A DNA stretch of 64,000 bases from contig NZ_BAZY01000001.1 of assembly GCF_001310975.1 (NCBI RefSeq), forward strand, positions 62,001-126,000. The letters are read 5' to 3'. The DNA comes from Thermoanaerobacter thermocopriae JCM 7501 (GTDB lineage Bacteria; Bacillota; Thermoanaerobacteria; Thermoanaerobacterales; Thermoanaerobacteraceae). The notes below the pieces were generated by a model that worked only from the letters and a program-made list of their open reading frames with translations, was not told the DNA's origin and searched no databases. The position numbers and the translations under genes were made by a program. Shown in pieces: positions 25,694-35,073 of the stretch (its first letter is position 1; each line of letters begins with the position of its first letter).

Positions 25694-27573
25694 CATACTG
25701 CTTATTATCCTTCTTCTTTTTTTAATAATTCCGACTTTTGCTTCAGCTGATACTTTTGTTGACCGCATACTGCTTCGCCTTTCAACGGACTTGTGGGCGC
25801 AGCAAAAAACTGGGCTTTAAAACTATAGATGAGCTGGTTTTTTACCTGCCAAACACCACAACAGCACCTTTCACTCAGGACGAATGGGACATTGCTATGA
25901 AATGGTATCATGCAGTAGAAATTGCAACAGGCGGGCTTGCAGTAGTGTCAATGATTGCAGCAGGAATGAGGCTTATGGCAGCAGGAGCTAATCCTTCAAA
26001 GAGAGCCGATGCAATGCAGAAAATGGGCTTAACTGTTTTAGCTTATGCTGTCATATGGTTTCTGCCTCTGCTCTCTCAGCTTGTCTTTATGGGCAATGCC
26101 TATCTGACAGAGCTTTTTAAGAATCTCCTGTCAGCATACGGCGGAGGGAAATTTGCTCAAACCGGATGGGATTTTATTGAAAGCATACAGACAAGCAGCA
26201 TACTGACAACGGCTCTTATTAAATGCGCATTTGTAGGGCTGATGATATATTTTAACATTTTGTACACCATAAGAAAGTTTGTATTAATTTCCATGCTTGT
26301 TGTTGTTCCTATAGCTGTATGGGGCTGGAGCATAACAGGAATCAGCAGAGGTCTTAGTTTGGTTGTTGGTGAAATAATTTCAAATGCCTTCATGCAGACT
26401 TCACATGCACTGGTTTTGTCCTTATACGCTGTTTTAGTTTCTCCAGGCGTATCTTCTGATTTTTCTCTCTGGTGGGCACAGCTTTTTGGCTTAGTTGCAC
26501 TAATACCAACAGCAGCGGTTTTAAGACAGCTTTTCATGGGCTTTTTGAGATGGCTCGGAGTCAATGAAGAGTTTTACGCCGGACTTGCCATGAGCGGACT
26601 TGCAGGCATGGCATCTATTGTTTCCCTTGCAGGAAAAGGGCTCAGGATGAAAAGAAGTGCAGGTTTTACCACTGTTTCAAGAGAAAGAAGAAGCGACAGC
26701 ACAGGAACCAGCGGAGGTGGCAGCGGCCCGTTTGGAGGTCAAGAGGCAGAAGCTGGAAATTCCACGCTTTTCAGCTTAAAAAAGGACACAGAGAGCATTG
26801 TTCCTCCTCCTGCAGAAGGAGATGCATCAAGCACAGGTGTGTATCCTTCATCCGATACAGCAGTACCTCAGTATTCTTCTTATAGAAAGAGTGCACCAAT
26901 CACTAGAAAACTGTTCCAAAAGGATGTTCCCGGTGGAAGATATCAAAAAGTGCTTTCTAGTGCACAAAAGACAGGGGATATCCTTGGTGGAGTCGGATAT
27001 GCAGCAGGCTCAATAATAGGAGGGGCTATGGGACTTGCACTGGGCGGAAATGCCGTCAGGGACTTTGGAACCATAGGAGGAGGAATAGCGGGAGCTTTAG
27101 GCGGAGCAGGTGGAAGCTTTTTGGGCACAGCAGGAGGACTGGGATACCAGACTGCAAGCTACAGATATGCAACGGATGATCCCAATAAGCTGTACGTTGA
27201 TGAAAAAGGCAACGGCCTGATAAAAGGAGTAAAGCTTGAAGATGGAACTTTAAAGTACTACATGCCTGGTGATGAGGGATATGACAGCGTTGAACCTGCT
27301 CAAACTTTCAGGACAGAAGTTGAAGCCCAGGAGCACGGATATACTCCGTACAGAAGGGCAGGCTTTGGAGACAGGATAAAGAACATAACAGGCAGTGAGC
27401 ACAAAGCAGATGCGGTAGGGAAGATAACCGGTACGGTTGTGCTTTCTCCTTTTGGAGCAAAAGCAGCAGAAGTAGGAGGAAAGGCCGGAGAAGTGACTGT
27501 AAAAGGTATAAGAAAAGGTTATGAATGGATTAAAAATGTGTCAAAAAACCCTGATGAATTCAGATGGAAGTAG
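25650..27573 (+). CDS. VirB6/TrbL-like polytopic membrane protein, one-base insertion
   Basis: The true start is ATG 25650, inside the end of virB4. It gives a signal peptide (I-L-L-I-I-L-L-L-F-L-I-I-P-T-F-A-S-A). One extra A in the run at about 25805-25810 puts the rest out of frame; removing it gives 641 residues. Six or more membrane segments occupy about 80-310 (A-N-P-S-K-R-A-D-A-M loop included). A long glycine-rich soluble tail contains a glycine-zipper segment (G-G-A-M-G-L-A-L-G-G-N). This fits the inner-membrane pore component. Confidence 0.75.
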
Positions 27574-27600
27574 CAGGGGGATATTCCCTCTGCTGTTTTT
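27572..27600 (+). terminator. Terminator-like hairpin after virB6-like gene
   Basis: AGCAGGGGG (27572-27580) pairs with CCCTCTGCT (27586-27594), followed by G and five T. Confidence 0.65.
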
Positions 27601-27615
27601 GTTGGGGTGATTGTG

Positions 27616-29321
27616 TTGGGTGAGTATTTAAAGAATTATCTAAAAAGAGCTGCAAAAAGACGCATACTTTATTTTCTTGTAAAAAATCCTTACTTTTGGA
27701 TGATAACAGGCTTTTTACTTCTCATTTCTTTTGGAGTAATTGTCACTTTAGGAATTTTTGGTGCTGCATATGGAGACAGTGCTGTTTCAGCCAATGCCCA
27801 AACAGCCAAAATTATAGTATCTTCTTTAAAACCTCCTGTTATATCTTCCGATAAAATGGAAGAGCAGTTTTTCCTTCCATGGGCAGTACCTTACGCTCTT
27901 CAGCTTTATGCAAGAGACTGGGATGACACTCTTGATAAGGACATGGTAGCAGATATAACCAAAGATCTTAACCCTGTTTTTACGTACTTTGATTATGATG
28001 AAGTAACTCAGGTCTGGGAAAGTGTTAAAGACAAAGATGGAAACTGGCAGACAAAGTATTACGAAATAAGGACACCAAGGAAATATATCTCTCAGGTGAA
28101 TACCTATGCAGGAATATATGTAATACATTACAAAGAATTTGCCAGTGAAAACTTTACAAAAGGAACAGATTACAGTAAACACACAATAACTCATTATATA
28201 GCAAAAACAGGAATAGATTTCTATTCCGACTGGACAAGGCTGGATGCTGCAATTGCAAAATATGCTTATGTTAACACTTCAGCAAACAACTTCAATGTAC
28301 AGGAATTTCATGTTAAGGGTGGAAAGATAATAAAGCCTTTTGATGGAAACTATCCTGTAACATCACCTTTTGGCATGAGAGAGAATCCTGAAAATCCTGG
28401 CAGCAGGGAATTTCATCCGGGAATAGACTTTGGACTTCCTTCCGGAACACCTGTAAAAGCAGCAGCTGATGGTGTTGTTGTTCTTGCAGGAGAATACGGA
28501 GGATACGGAAGAGCAGTTGTCATAAAACATACAGATGGCCTGTCAACGGTTTACGGACACCTTTCCGAAATAAAAGTGGAAGAAGGAAAAGAAGTGAAGC
28601 AGGGAGAAGTTGTAGGCTTATCCGGAAGTACAGGGCGCTCAACAGGTCCGCATCTTCATTTTGAAATAAGGAAAGACGGCCAGCCTGTTGATCCACTACA
28701 GTACCTTTCCGGTACTTTGGTGCTGTCAGATGGAACAGTTTACTATGTTTCAGAACTTAATAGGAAAATGCTTTTAGAAACTGCAGCTTCGTTTATGGAA
28801 AACAAAGAAAATATTGAATGGCTGCTTGACAGTTCAGACTACTCAATGGGAGAAGGAGTACCTCCATGGCAGAAATATGATGTAAAGCCGGGTGAAATAC
28901 CAAATGAATTAATCCCTGTATTCAAAGCAGCCGGAGAAAAGTATGGAATACCGTGGACTGTCCTTGCAGCAATAGCTTATAGAGAATCAAGCTTTAATCC
29001 AAACGCTGTTGGCCCCTATCTGCCTGACTACAACAAATCTGCTGTTGGAATGATGCAGTTTCTTCCTGAAACATTCGGTGAGTATGGTGTTGACGGCAAT
29101 GGTGACGGCATAATAAGCCTTTTGATCCTTCTGATGCAGTTTACACCGCTGCACACTACTTAAGTGCAAATTACAACCTGTACAAGAAAAAAGGCTACAG
29201 TGATATAGACGCATTGAGAAAGGCTGTATGGAACTACAACCATGCATGGTGGTATGTGGATCAAGTAATGTCAATTGCTGAAAAATACAAACAAAAATAT
29301 ATTGACAATATTAATAGATAG
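27616..29321 (+). CDS. Bifunctional wall hydrolase: M23 peptidase plus lytic transglycosylase, one-base frameshift
   Basis: An N-terminal membrane anchor (about 28-50) is followed by a linker. The LytM/M23 domain has H-P-G-I-D-F-G and H-L-H-F-E-I-R zinc ligands (about 270-365). A C-terminal SLT/lysozyme domain has Y-R-E-S-S-F-N-P with the catalytic Glu, and M-M-Q-F-L-P-E-T-F. The frame breaks at about 29119 (I-I-S then L-L); one C restored gives P-F-D-P-S-D-A-V-Y-T-A-A-H-Y-L and ends at 29321. This is the VirB1/CwlT-type enzyme that opens peptidoglycan for the mating channel. TTG 27616 is favoured, six bases after GGGGTG. Confidence 0.88.
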
Positions 29322-29330
29322 GTGTATAAT
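29302..29330 (+). promoter_or_regulatory. Consensus promoter at the end of the wall-hydrolase gene
   Basis: TTGACA (29302-29307), a 17-base spacer and TATAAT (29325-29330). It would start a new transcript for the genes that follow. The spacer end (AGGTG) resembles the promoters at 13576 and 56953. Confidence 0.75.
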
Positions 29331-29377
29331 ATATGTAAGAAGTTAGGAAAAATTTTGCAAGAAAGCTGGTGTTTTGT

Positions 29378-30010
29378 ATGAGAAGAAATAATTTGTTTGA
29401 TAACTTGATGTTTATAATAACTATTTTATCTTTTCCTTTTTTGTTCGTGTATGTTGCAGGAAAAGAGCTTTTTAAGAAAGCTGTTTATGTTATAGCAGGT
29501 TTTTTCGGTACTTTACTTGGTATACTCCTTTTGACTACAAGTTTCATAGCTTTGTTTGGAGATTCAAAAGAGGCCTTAAAGCAGATGACTGATTTTGTAG
29601 TCAACATGAAAGGTTTTATCTTTATTGAGCTGCCTCAAGATATACCGATGTGGACAAATAAGTTCATAAACTACCTTCATATGAATCCTTTTGCAAGGAA
29701 TTTGCTGATAATGTGGCTGATAGGCTTTTTAATTCAGATCTTTTTCAACCTGTTAGGCTGGTATGGACAGTCATTTTACTTAAGAAGAGCAAGGAATATA
29801 AACGCAAACCGGCAGCAGAGTGATGTACCTCCTCAGGAACCTGATCCTACAGGGGGTTTCACGAAAGCTCACTTTGATGTGTACTTTCCTGAAGGCTGGC
29901 AGGAAAGGCGTCAGAACTTTTTCAATCAGGTAAGAGAAGCTAAAGAAGCGATACAGAAGAGAGTCAAAAATAGAGGTGGTAAAAATGGGTCAACTACCAC
30001 CCGCCTATAG
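29378..30010 (+). CDS. Membrane protein of the transfer region, end altered by IscB insertion
   Basis: About 210 residues. Membrane segments lie at roughly 5-25, 35-60 and 105-130, followed by a soluble basic tail (R-E-A-K-E-A-I-Q-K-R-V-K-N-R-G-G-K-N). The last six or so codons come from the inserted IscB element. Without it the frame would end about as many residues on. No family recognised; its place suggests a mating-channel accessory. Confidence 0.6.
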   Translation: MRRNNLFDNLMFIITILSFPFLFVYVAGKELFKKAVYVIAGFFGTLLGILLLTTSFIALFGDSKEALKQMTDFVVNMKGFIFIELPQDIPMWTNKFINYLHMNPFARNLLIMWLIGFLIQIFFNLLGWYGQSFYLRRARNINANRQQSDVPPQEPDPTGGFTKAHFDVYFPEGWQERRQNFFNQVREAKEAIQKRVKNRGGKNGSTTTRL

Positions 30011-30230
30011 AGGCGGGGGCTTGTATTAAGGCAAGCCCTAGTTGACTACCCTCAGCCACCGGCTAAAGGCTGGCGGGGCTACGTTAGACTGGTCATGACA
30101 CCCTGGGATGCTGCTCAAGTTCCAGCTCTGTCGTCTGTCACTAAACAGTCCTGAGTGGTAGGAACAGTGTGGCAGACAAAACAAGCCAGTCTAACATTGG
30201 GATGAGCATCTAACTCCAAAAGGAGGCTTA
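29989..30230 (+). ncRNA. IscB omegaRNA scaffold
   Basis: Non-coding, GC-rich and highly structured. After the terminal hairpins come an AGCC..GGCT stem, then GTTAGACTGG (30083-30092) pairing with CCAGTCTAAC (30186-30195). That stem encloses CACCCTGGGAT, a motif I recognise from IscB omegaRNAs. It ends at the iscB ribosome site AAAAGGAGG. In known systems the guide is the sequence directly 5' of the scaffold, here about 29973-29988. Confidence 0.8.
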
Positions 30231-30236
30231 CCGCAT

Positions 30237-31483
30237 ATGGTTTATGTGATTTCGAAGGAAGGCAAACCGCTAATGCCGACAAATAGGCATGGTAAAGTAA
30301 GAAGACTTTTAAAACAGGGACTTGCTAAGGTTGTTAGAAGAGAACCATTTACAATTCAGTTGTTATATAACACAACATCCTATACACAACCCGTTGTATT
30401 AGGATTGGATACAGGTTCAAAAGTAGATGGCATTTCAGCAATAACAGAAAAGCAGGAATTGTTCAGTGCTGAAGTTGAACTACGACAGGATATTAACAAG
30501 TTGCTTTTAGAAAGAAGGGAATATAGAAGAAACAGGAGATATAGAAAAAGAAGATATAGGAAACCCAGATTTTTAAACCGACGCAAGTATAAAGGAAAAC
30601 TCGCTCCAAGTATTCAATGGAAAGTTGACGCACATGTTAGACTTGTAAACTTTGTAGCCAAGATACTACCAGTTACGAAAGTTATAGTTGAAATAGCACC
30701 ATTGATACACATAAGATAATAAATCCCGATGTAGAAAGTAAAGGGTATCAAGAAGGTCCGCAAAAAGGTTTCTGGGATGTCAGAGAGTATTGTTTGTGGC
30801 GAGCAGGATACAAATCCGAATTATCAGGTAAAAAAGGTGTATTAGAAGTACATCATATTGTTCCAAGAAATCAGGGTGGAACTGATAATCCTTCCAATTT
30901 AATAGTATTAACTGCTGAAGAACATAAGGCTGTACATGAAGGTAGAATTAAGATTCCAAATAGTAAACTTGAAAAAGTTAGGATTTTAAAAGACGCTAGC
31001 CATGTTTCGATAGTTGGATGGTATGTGGTAAACAAATTAAAACAAACATATGATATTGACATTACTTTTGGTAGTAGGACGAAAGAGAAGAGAATTGAAT
31101 TAGGGATTGAGAAATCACACAGGAATGATGCATTCATTATTGCAGGAGGTAGCAACAATATCGAACAAATAGACCATTGGTACTATGGGAAATTTTTTAG
31201 GAGACAAAATCGTTCATTGCACAAATCAAATCCGATAAAAGGTGGCATTAGACCAGCAAATACAATTAAGGAAGTTAAAGGTTTTAGAAGGTTTGATAAG
31301 GTGAGATACGAGGATATGGTAGGGATTATTTATGGGCTAAGAAGTTCAGGTTATTTTGACATAATAACCTTAAACGGAGAGAAAATTCATTCGTCGGCAA
31401 AATGGCAAAACTTAAAACTCATTGAACGAGCAAAAACATTGATGTTTGAAAGGAGGAAAGAGCGCTTCCTCTCCATCTTATAG
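30237..31483 (+). CDS. iscB: IscB RNA-guided nuclease (RuvC + HNH), one-base frameshift
   Basis: It begins with the hallmark PLMP motif (residues 11-14). RuvC-I L-G-L-D-T-G follows (Asp near 58), then an arginine-rich bridge helix (about 92-118). RuvC-II V-E-I-A-P-F-D is reached after correcting a one-base loss at about 30702. The HNH is V-H-H-I-V-P-R-N-Q-G-G-T-D-N-P-S-N-L, and RuvC-III is H-R-N-D-A-F-I-I-A-G-G. The restored length is 415 residues, the usual IscB size. All catalytic residues are visible. It is annotated in many genomes as an RRXRR/HNH protein. The nuclease uses the omegaRNA to cut DNA matching the guide. Confidence 0.9.
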
Positions 31484-31486
31484 AAG

Positions 31487-31720
31487 ATGGAGTCTCCTGC
31501 GCTCACTTGCGATGAACTAGAGGCTGCTTTTTTCTATAAGTTTTATGAAAGAGTTAAGCAGCTTAAACCTTCCAGCAATAAAGAAAAACTTTTGGTAAAA
31601 GCTCTTGTTATCTCGGAAATGGCAGGACTTGGACATTCGAAAGAAATAGTAGATAAAATTGTAGAAAATAGAAAGCAGATGGAAAAGATGTACACATACA
31701 ATAAACCCTCAAGCATTTAA
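31487..31720 (+). CDS. Small gene split from its start by the IscB element
   Basis: The frame reads E-L-E-A-A-F-F-Y-K-F-Y-E-R-V-K-Q-L-K-P and ends with a helical, charged tail (about 70 residues). The ATG at 31487 is inside the element's right-end hairpin and has no good ribosome site. The natural start seems to be ATG 29985, which with one more G joins in frame at 31515. Function unknown. Confidence 0.6.
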   Translation: MESPALTCDELEAAFFYKFYERVKQLKPSSNKEKLLVKALVISEMAGLGHSKEIVDKIVENRKQMEKMYTYNKPSSI

Positions 31721-31817
31721 AAGCCTCACAATCAAAGTTATTTTGTTAAGGTATATATAATAAAATACCCTCAAAGATTTTAAAACGCTTTAAAAAGCCT
31801 TTAAAGGAGTGTTAAAA

Positions 31818-32420
31818 ATGGTTTTTATATATACAGGTATAGAAAAACTTGATGAATTGTTAAAACAAGAGTTAAAAGAAAACGGAATAGAATCAGAAAT
31901 AATCTTTTATGCAGATTATCTTTTAGAAGAAAAAAGTAAAGATTTGTATGATACAGTAATTCTGGCACCGCATGGAGATATAAAACTTCCCCTTAAAGAT
32001 TTTCTCTTTGCTTTAAGGCAGAGAGATAAAAGAGTAATACTCCTTGCAGGAGAAGAAAAGGACAATAAACACTTAGGTTATGCGCTGGCACTTGGGATAT
32101 ATGACATTGTATTTGATCCGGTAGATCCTAAAGAAGTTGTAAATGCCGTAAAAAATCCTGCAAAGTTCTCAAATGTGCAGCAGTATTTTCTTGGTCTAAG
32201 AGAAAAGGTAAGCTTTTCTGGAGAAGCTGTAAAGGAGGCAGATAAAGTACAGAAGGAACCTGCTGCAGCTTCAGAAGCAGAACCTGACAGAACAAAAGAA
32301 GAAACTGCCTTAAATCAAATAAAAGGCATAATGAAACTTCTTGGGCAGAAAGTAACAAAAGATGATATAAATGAAGCCCTTGTTGAGCTGGAGGATGCTG
32401 TAATAAGGTTACTTTTTTGA
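31818..32420 (+). CDS. Pseudo-receiver-domain protein related to the TadZ N-/mid-domain
   Basis: About 200 residues from ATG 31818, with AAAGGAGTG upstream. Residues 1-120 look like a receiver-type alpha/beta domain: D-T-V-I-L-A-P-H, K-R-V-I-L-L-A-G, G-I-Y-D-I-V-F-D-P-V-D-P-K-E-V-V. The same pattern occurs in the TadZ-like protein at about 42781-43060 (R-I-I-L-L-A-G ... D-I-Y-S-S-P-I-D-P-K-E-I-I). An alanine/glutamate linker and a helical C-terminus follow. It is probably a regulatory or localisation partner of the pilus system. Confidence 0.6.
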   Translation: MVFIYTGIEKLDELLKQELKENGIESEIIFYADYLLEEKSKDLYDTVILAPHGDIKLPLKDFLFALRQRDKRVILLAGEEKDNKHLGYALALGIYDIVFDPVDPKEVVNAVKNPAKFSNVQQYFLGLREKVSFSGEAVKEADKVQKEPAAASEAEPDRTKEETALNQIKGIMKLLGQKVTKDDINEALVELEDAVIRLLF

Positions 32421-32459
32421 GAAAAATGTGATAAAATTTCTATTGGAGGTGTTTTTTTA

Positions 32460-33873
32460 ATGAAAAATTTTAGCTTTTGTGCTGGTTTTTGTTCTTGCAC
32501 TGGGAGCGTCAGTACCTGTATTTGCAGCAGATTTTTATGGAGTTCTGGACTTTTACAAATACACAGAACCTGATGGACAGTTTTACTGGGCAATGCCTGA
32601 TTTAGAGTTAGCAGTAGCAGCAGAAATAGTGAGAGGCTATCCGGCAAATCCGCCAACTGCAATAAGAGATTATCAAATGACAGGTAAAGTTGTTTGTAAA
32701 GTGTTAGGCCCGTTAATGCCTGAGAATACATTAACAAGAGCAGAATTTGCAGCAATGCTTTCAAGGGCATTGGGACTTAATCAAACAGCGCCTCAGAATC
32801 CTTTTAAAGATGTAAAAAGTGATGCATGGTACTATCAACCCATTATGCAGCTTGTAAATAAGAATATTATACCACTTGATTATTACAAAGGAACCTTTAA
32901 TCCGAACGGAAACATAACCAGAAAAGAAATAGCGATATGGCTTTCAAATGCTGCAGTATCCTATCAAATACCTTTAGCAAATGTACCTCTGCACTTTAAA
33001 GACTATTCAGACAGCGACCCGTATTCAGCAGCGATTTCCAATGCAGTAGGATTAAAAATATTAAGCGGATATCCTGACGGTACTTTCAGACCAAACGCAT
33101 ATGCAAACAGAGCAGAAGCGGTTGTAATGCTTATGAGGCTTATGAGGCTTTTACCAAGCGACTTGACAGAGCAGGAAGCAATAAACGTAATATCACATGC
33201 AGAGCAAGCTATTGCAAAGCTTTCACAGGCTTGGATACCAACAAATTTTTATAAACTGCCTGATGGAACATATGCCGATGTAGGACCTAACCCAAATCCA
33301 ATTTTTGCACAAGCCTTAAAAGAATATCAGCAGGAAGCCAAAGATTACGTAACAGAATACAATTTATATCCGTGGACAGAACCAACGGTTATAGATGATA
33401 GAGCAAATATACTTAATGACAAATGTAAAAACGGCTTTTTACCGAACATGGATAAGTACTTCTACAAAGGAACAAAAATGGGCGTATGGGACACAGACGG
33501 ACATAAAGGCCCTACAATTGGTGGAGCATTTGGAAATAGAAACGAATACGGTGTAGTTGACAGTATTTTACTAAGAGGTGGCAACCTCTCAGACGGAACT
33601 TACGTTTATCCACTGGGAGCTATTTGGATACAGCCTGATTCATATAAAGTCATAAAAATATCAACAATGGGCAATATTGCCAGTGTATATTATTCATGTA
33701 CTCAAAGAACAGATAGACCTAACAGTCCCGGAGTATGGGGAACGGTTTATGCTCATGCATTACTTGTTAAACAAGACGGCAAATGGAAACTTGCAGCATA
33801 CGACGGAGTTTATAACCCCGCAACGCAGAAATGGGATCTTGAATGGATAGACACGATAAGGGACAGGCTTTAG
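32460..33873 (+). CDS. SLH-domain surface protein, frameshift in the signal peptide
   Basis: GGAGGTG precedes ATG 32460. One extra A in the run at 32463-32467 separates it from the signal peptide (L-V-F-V-L-A-L-G-A-S-V-P-V-F-A-A). Three SLH repeats follow: L-T-R-A-E-F-A-A-M-L-S-R-A-L-G, F-K-D-V-K-S-D-A-W-Y-Y-Q-P-I, and G-Y-P-D-G-T-F-R-P-N-A-Y-A-N-R-A-E-A. These anchor proteins to secondary cell-wall polymers. The C-terminal 220 residues are not recognised. A GTG at 32479 could serve as an alternative start but would cut the signal peptide. Confidence 0.8.
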
Positions 33874-33895
33874 GAATGTCTGTCCCTTTCTTTTT
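33860..33895 (+). terminator. Terminator spanning the SLH gene stop
   Basis: GGGACAG (33860-33866) pairs with CTGTCCC (33880-33886), followed by TTTCTTTTT. Confidence 0.85.
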
Positions 33896-33953
33896 AAACG
33901 TGGTATAATTGTGATAAAGATAAACAAAGAATGTACAGAATGGAAGTGATAAA

Positions 33954-34599
33954 TTGGGACAATATGATATTATTGCTAAAAATATATTTTCCAGCTTAAG
34001 TGATGACATAGCATCATATTTTTTAGGTTTTAAGCATATAAAACTGGATGAACTTAATATAGAATTTACAACGGTTGAAAAAACGAGAAAGTGATTTGGT
34101 ATTTAAGTGCAGTACAGACAAAGGTAATATTGTATTACATATAGAGTTTCAGACATATAATGATAATCAAATGGTTTATAGAATGCTAAGATATACAACA
34201 GAAATAATGGAAAAACATAAATTAATGCCTTATCAAGTAGTAGTTTATTTAGGGAAAAATGAATTAAAGATGGAAAATAGATTGGATTATAATTTTGGAG
34301 AAGAAAATCTTTTGAGTTACAGATATAAAATAATAGACGTCGGGAAAATAAAATTTGAAAATATTGCAGGAACGAATTATTATGACTTATATGCACTTTT
34401 GCCTTTAACAGATAAAGCAAGAAGAAAAAGAGAAAAAGAGAAATATCTAAGAAAATGTGTAGAAGTGATAAATAATATGCCGATAGACATAGAAAAGAAA
34501 GGGAATATAGCTACAGAGGCAAAGATCTTGTCAAACATAGTATATAATGAGAAAGTCATAGAAAAATTTTTCGGAGGTGATGAATGTGTCTATACTTGA
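33954..34599 (+). CDS. Rpn-family (PD-(D/E)XK) nuclease, one-base insertion
   Basis: It starts at TTG 33954 with GGAAGTGA upstream. The sequence Y-D-I-I-A-K-N-I-F, then (after removing one A at about 34078-34083) V-E-K-R-E-S-D-L-V-F-K, H-I-E-F-Q-T and Y-R-M-L-R-Y-T-T-E is the Rpn/putative-transposase pattern (PF12784-like). D-L-V and E-F-Q supply the nuclease Asp and Glu-x-Gln. Length is 214 residues. It ends where the usual C-terminal tail would begin, and that tail is encoded by the next ORF, overlapping by 14 bases. Rpn proteins in E. coli are anti-phage toxins held by a tail-only protein. Confidence 0.75.
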
Positions 34600-34777
34600 G
34601 GAATCTAAGATATACAAGCAAATACTAGCCAAGGGAGAAAAAGAAGGAATAGAAAAAGGCGAAAAGAAAGCCAAAATAGCAATAGCCAAAGAGCTTTTAA
34701 GAGAAGGAATGGATATTAGCAAAATTGCTAAAATTACAAATCTTCCTGTAGACGAAATAAAGAAACTGCTAAATTAA
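34586..34777 (+). CDS. Stand-alone Rpn C-terminal tail protein 1 (candidate antitoxin)
   Basis: 63 residues from GTG 34586, eight bases after GGAGG. The pattern is E-E-S-K-I-Y-K-Q-I-L-A-K-G-E-K-E-G, then A-K-E-L-L-R-E-G-M-D-I-S-K-I-A-K-I-T-N-L. Normal Rpn proteins end with this same segment. Overlap with the nuclease end implies translational coupling. Antitoxin function is inferred from published E. coli Rpn pairs. Confidence 0.6.
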   Translation: MSILEESKIYKQILAKGEKEGIEKGEKKAKIAIAKELLREGMDISKIAKITNLPVDEIKKLLN

Positions 34778-34789
34778 AGTGGTGGTAAA

Positions 34790-34993
34790 ATGCTAGATTT
34801 GGAAAAATCAGCAACCTTTAGAAGATTAATAGAAGAAGGAAGAAAAGAAGGTAAAAAAGAAGGTAAAAAAGAAGGAGAAAAAGAAGGAAGATTAGCAGTA
34901 GCTAAAGAACTATTAAAAAGAGGAATGAATATTGATGAAATTGTAGAAATAACTAAACTCCCTAAAGAAGAAGTAAAGAAACTGTTAAATTGA
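34790..34993 (+). CDS. Stand-alone Rpn C-terminal tail protein 2
   Basis: 67 residues, similar in plan to the preceding ORF: S-A-T-F-R-R-L-I-E-E-G-R-K-E-G, then three K-K-E-G repeats, then A-K-E-L-L-K-R-G-M-N-I-D-E-I-V-E-I-T-K-L. It looks like a tandem, diverged duplicate of tail protein 1. A strong terminator follows, closing a three-gene unit. Confidence 0.6.
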   Translation: MLDLEKSATFRRLIEEGRKEGKKEGKKEGEKEGRLAVAKELLKRGMNIDEIVEITKLPKEEVKKLLN

Positions 34994-35005
34994 ACAAAAA
35001 TTGTC

Positions 35006-35044
35006 AAAAGAGGATAGGTAACAAAAACCTATCCTCTTTTGTTT
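35006..35044 (+). terminator. Strong terminator of the Rpn unit
   Basis: AAAAGAGGATAGGT (35006-35019) is a perfect complement of ACCTATCCTCTTTT (35027-35040). Confidence 0.9.
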
Positions 35045-35073
35045 GATAAAGCTTTTAACGGGAGGTGAGCTTT

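Larger units (their letters stand above)
29989..31514 (+). mobile_element. IscB-encoding IS200/IS605-like element
   Basis: The left end begins with the inverted repeat GTCAACTA/TAGTTGAC (29989-29996, 30039-30046), enclosing CCCGCCT/AGGCGGG and GGCTTG/CAAGCC hairpins. The right end has the subterminal hairpin CTCCATCTT-ATAG-AAGATGGAG (31471-31492). There is no TnpA, so it depends on a transposase elsewhere. Removing 29989-31514 puts ATGG (29985-29988, with GAGGTGG upstream) in frame with a downstream ORF. This is how I placed the ends, to within a few bases. Confidence 0.8.

Noticed and set aside
30237-31483. TnpB or Cas12-like nuclease
   Set aside because: The PLMP start, HNH insert and upstream omegaRNA (rather than downstream RNA) identify IscB.
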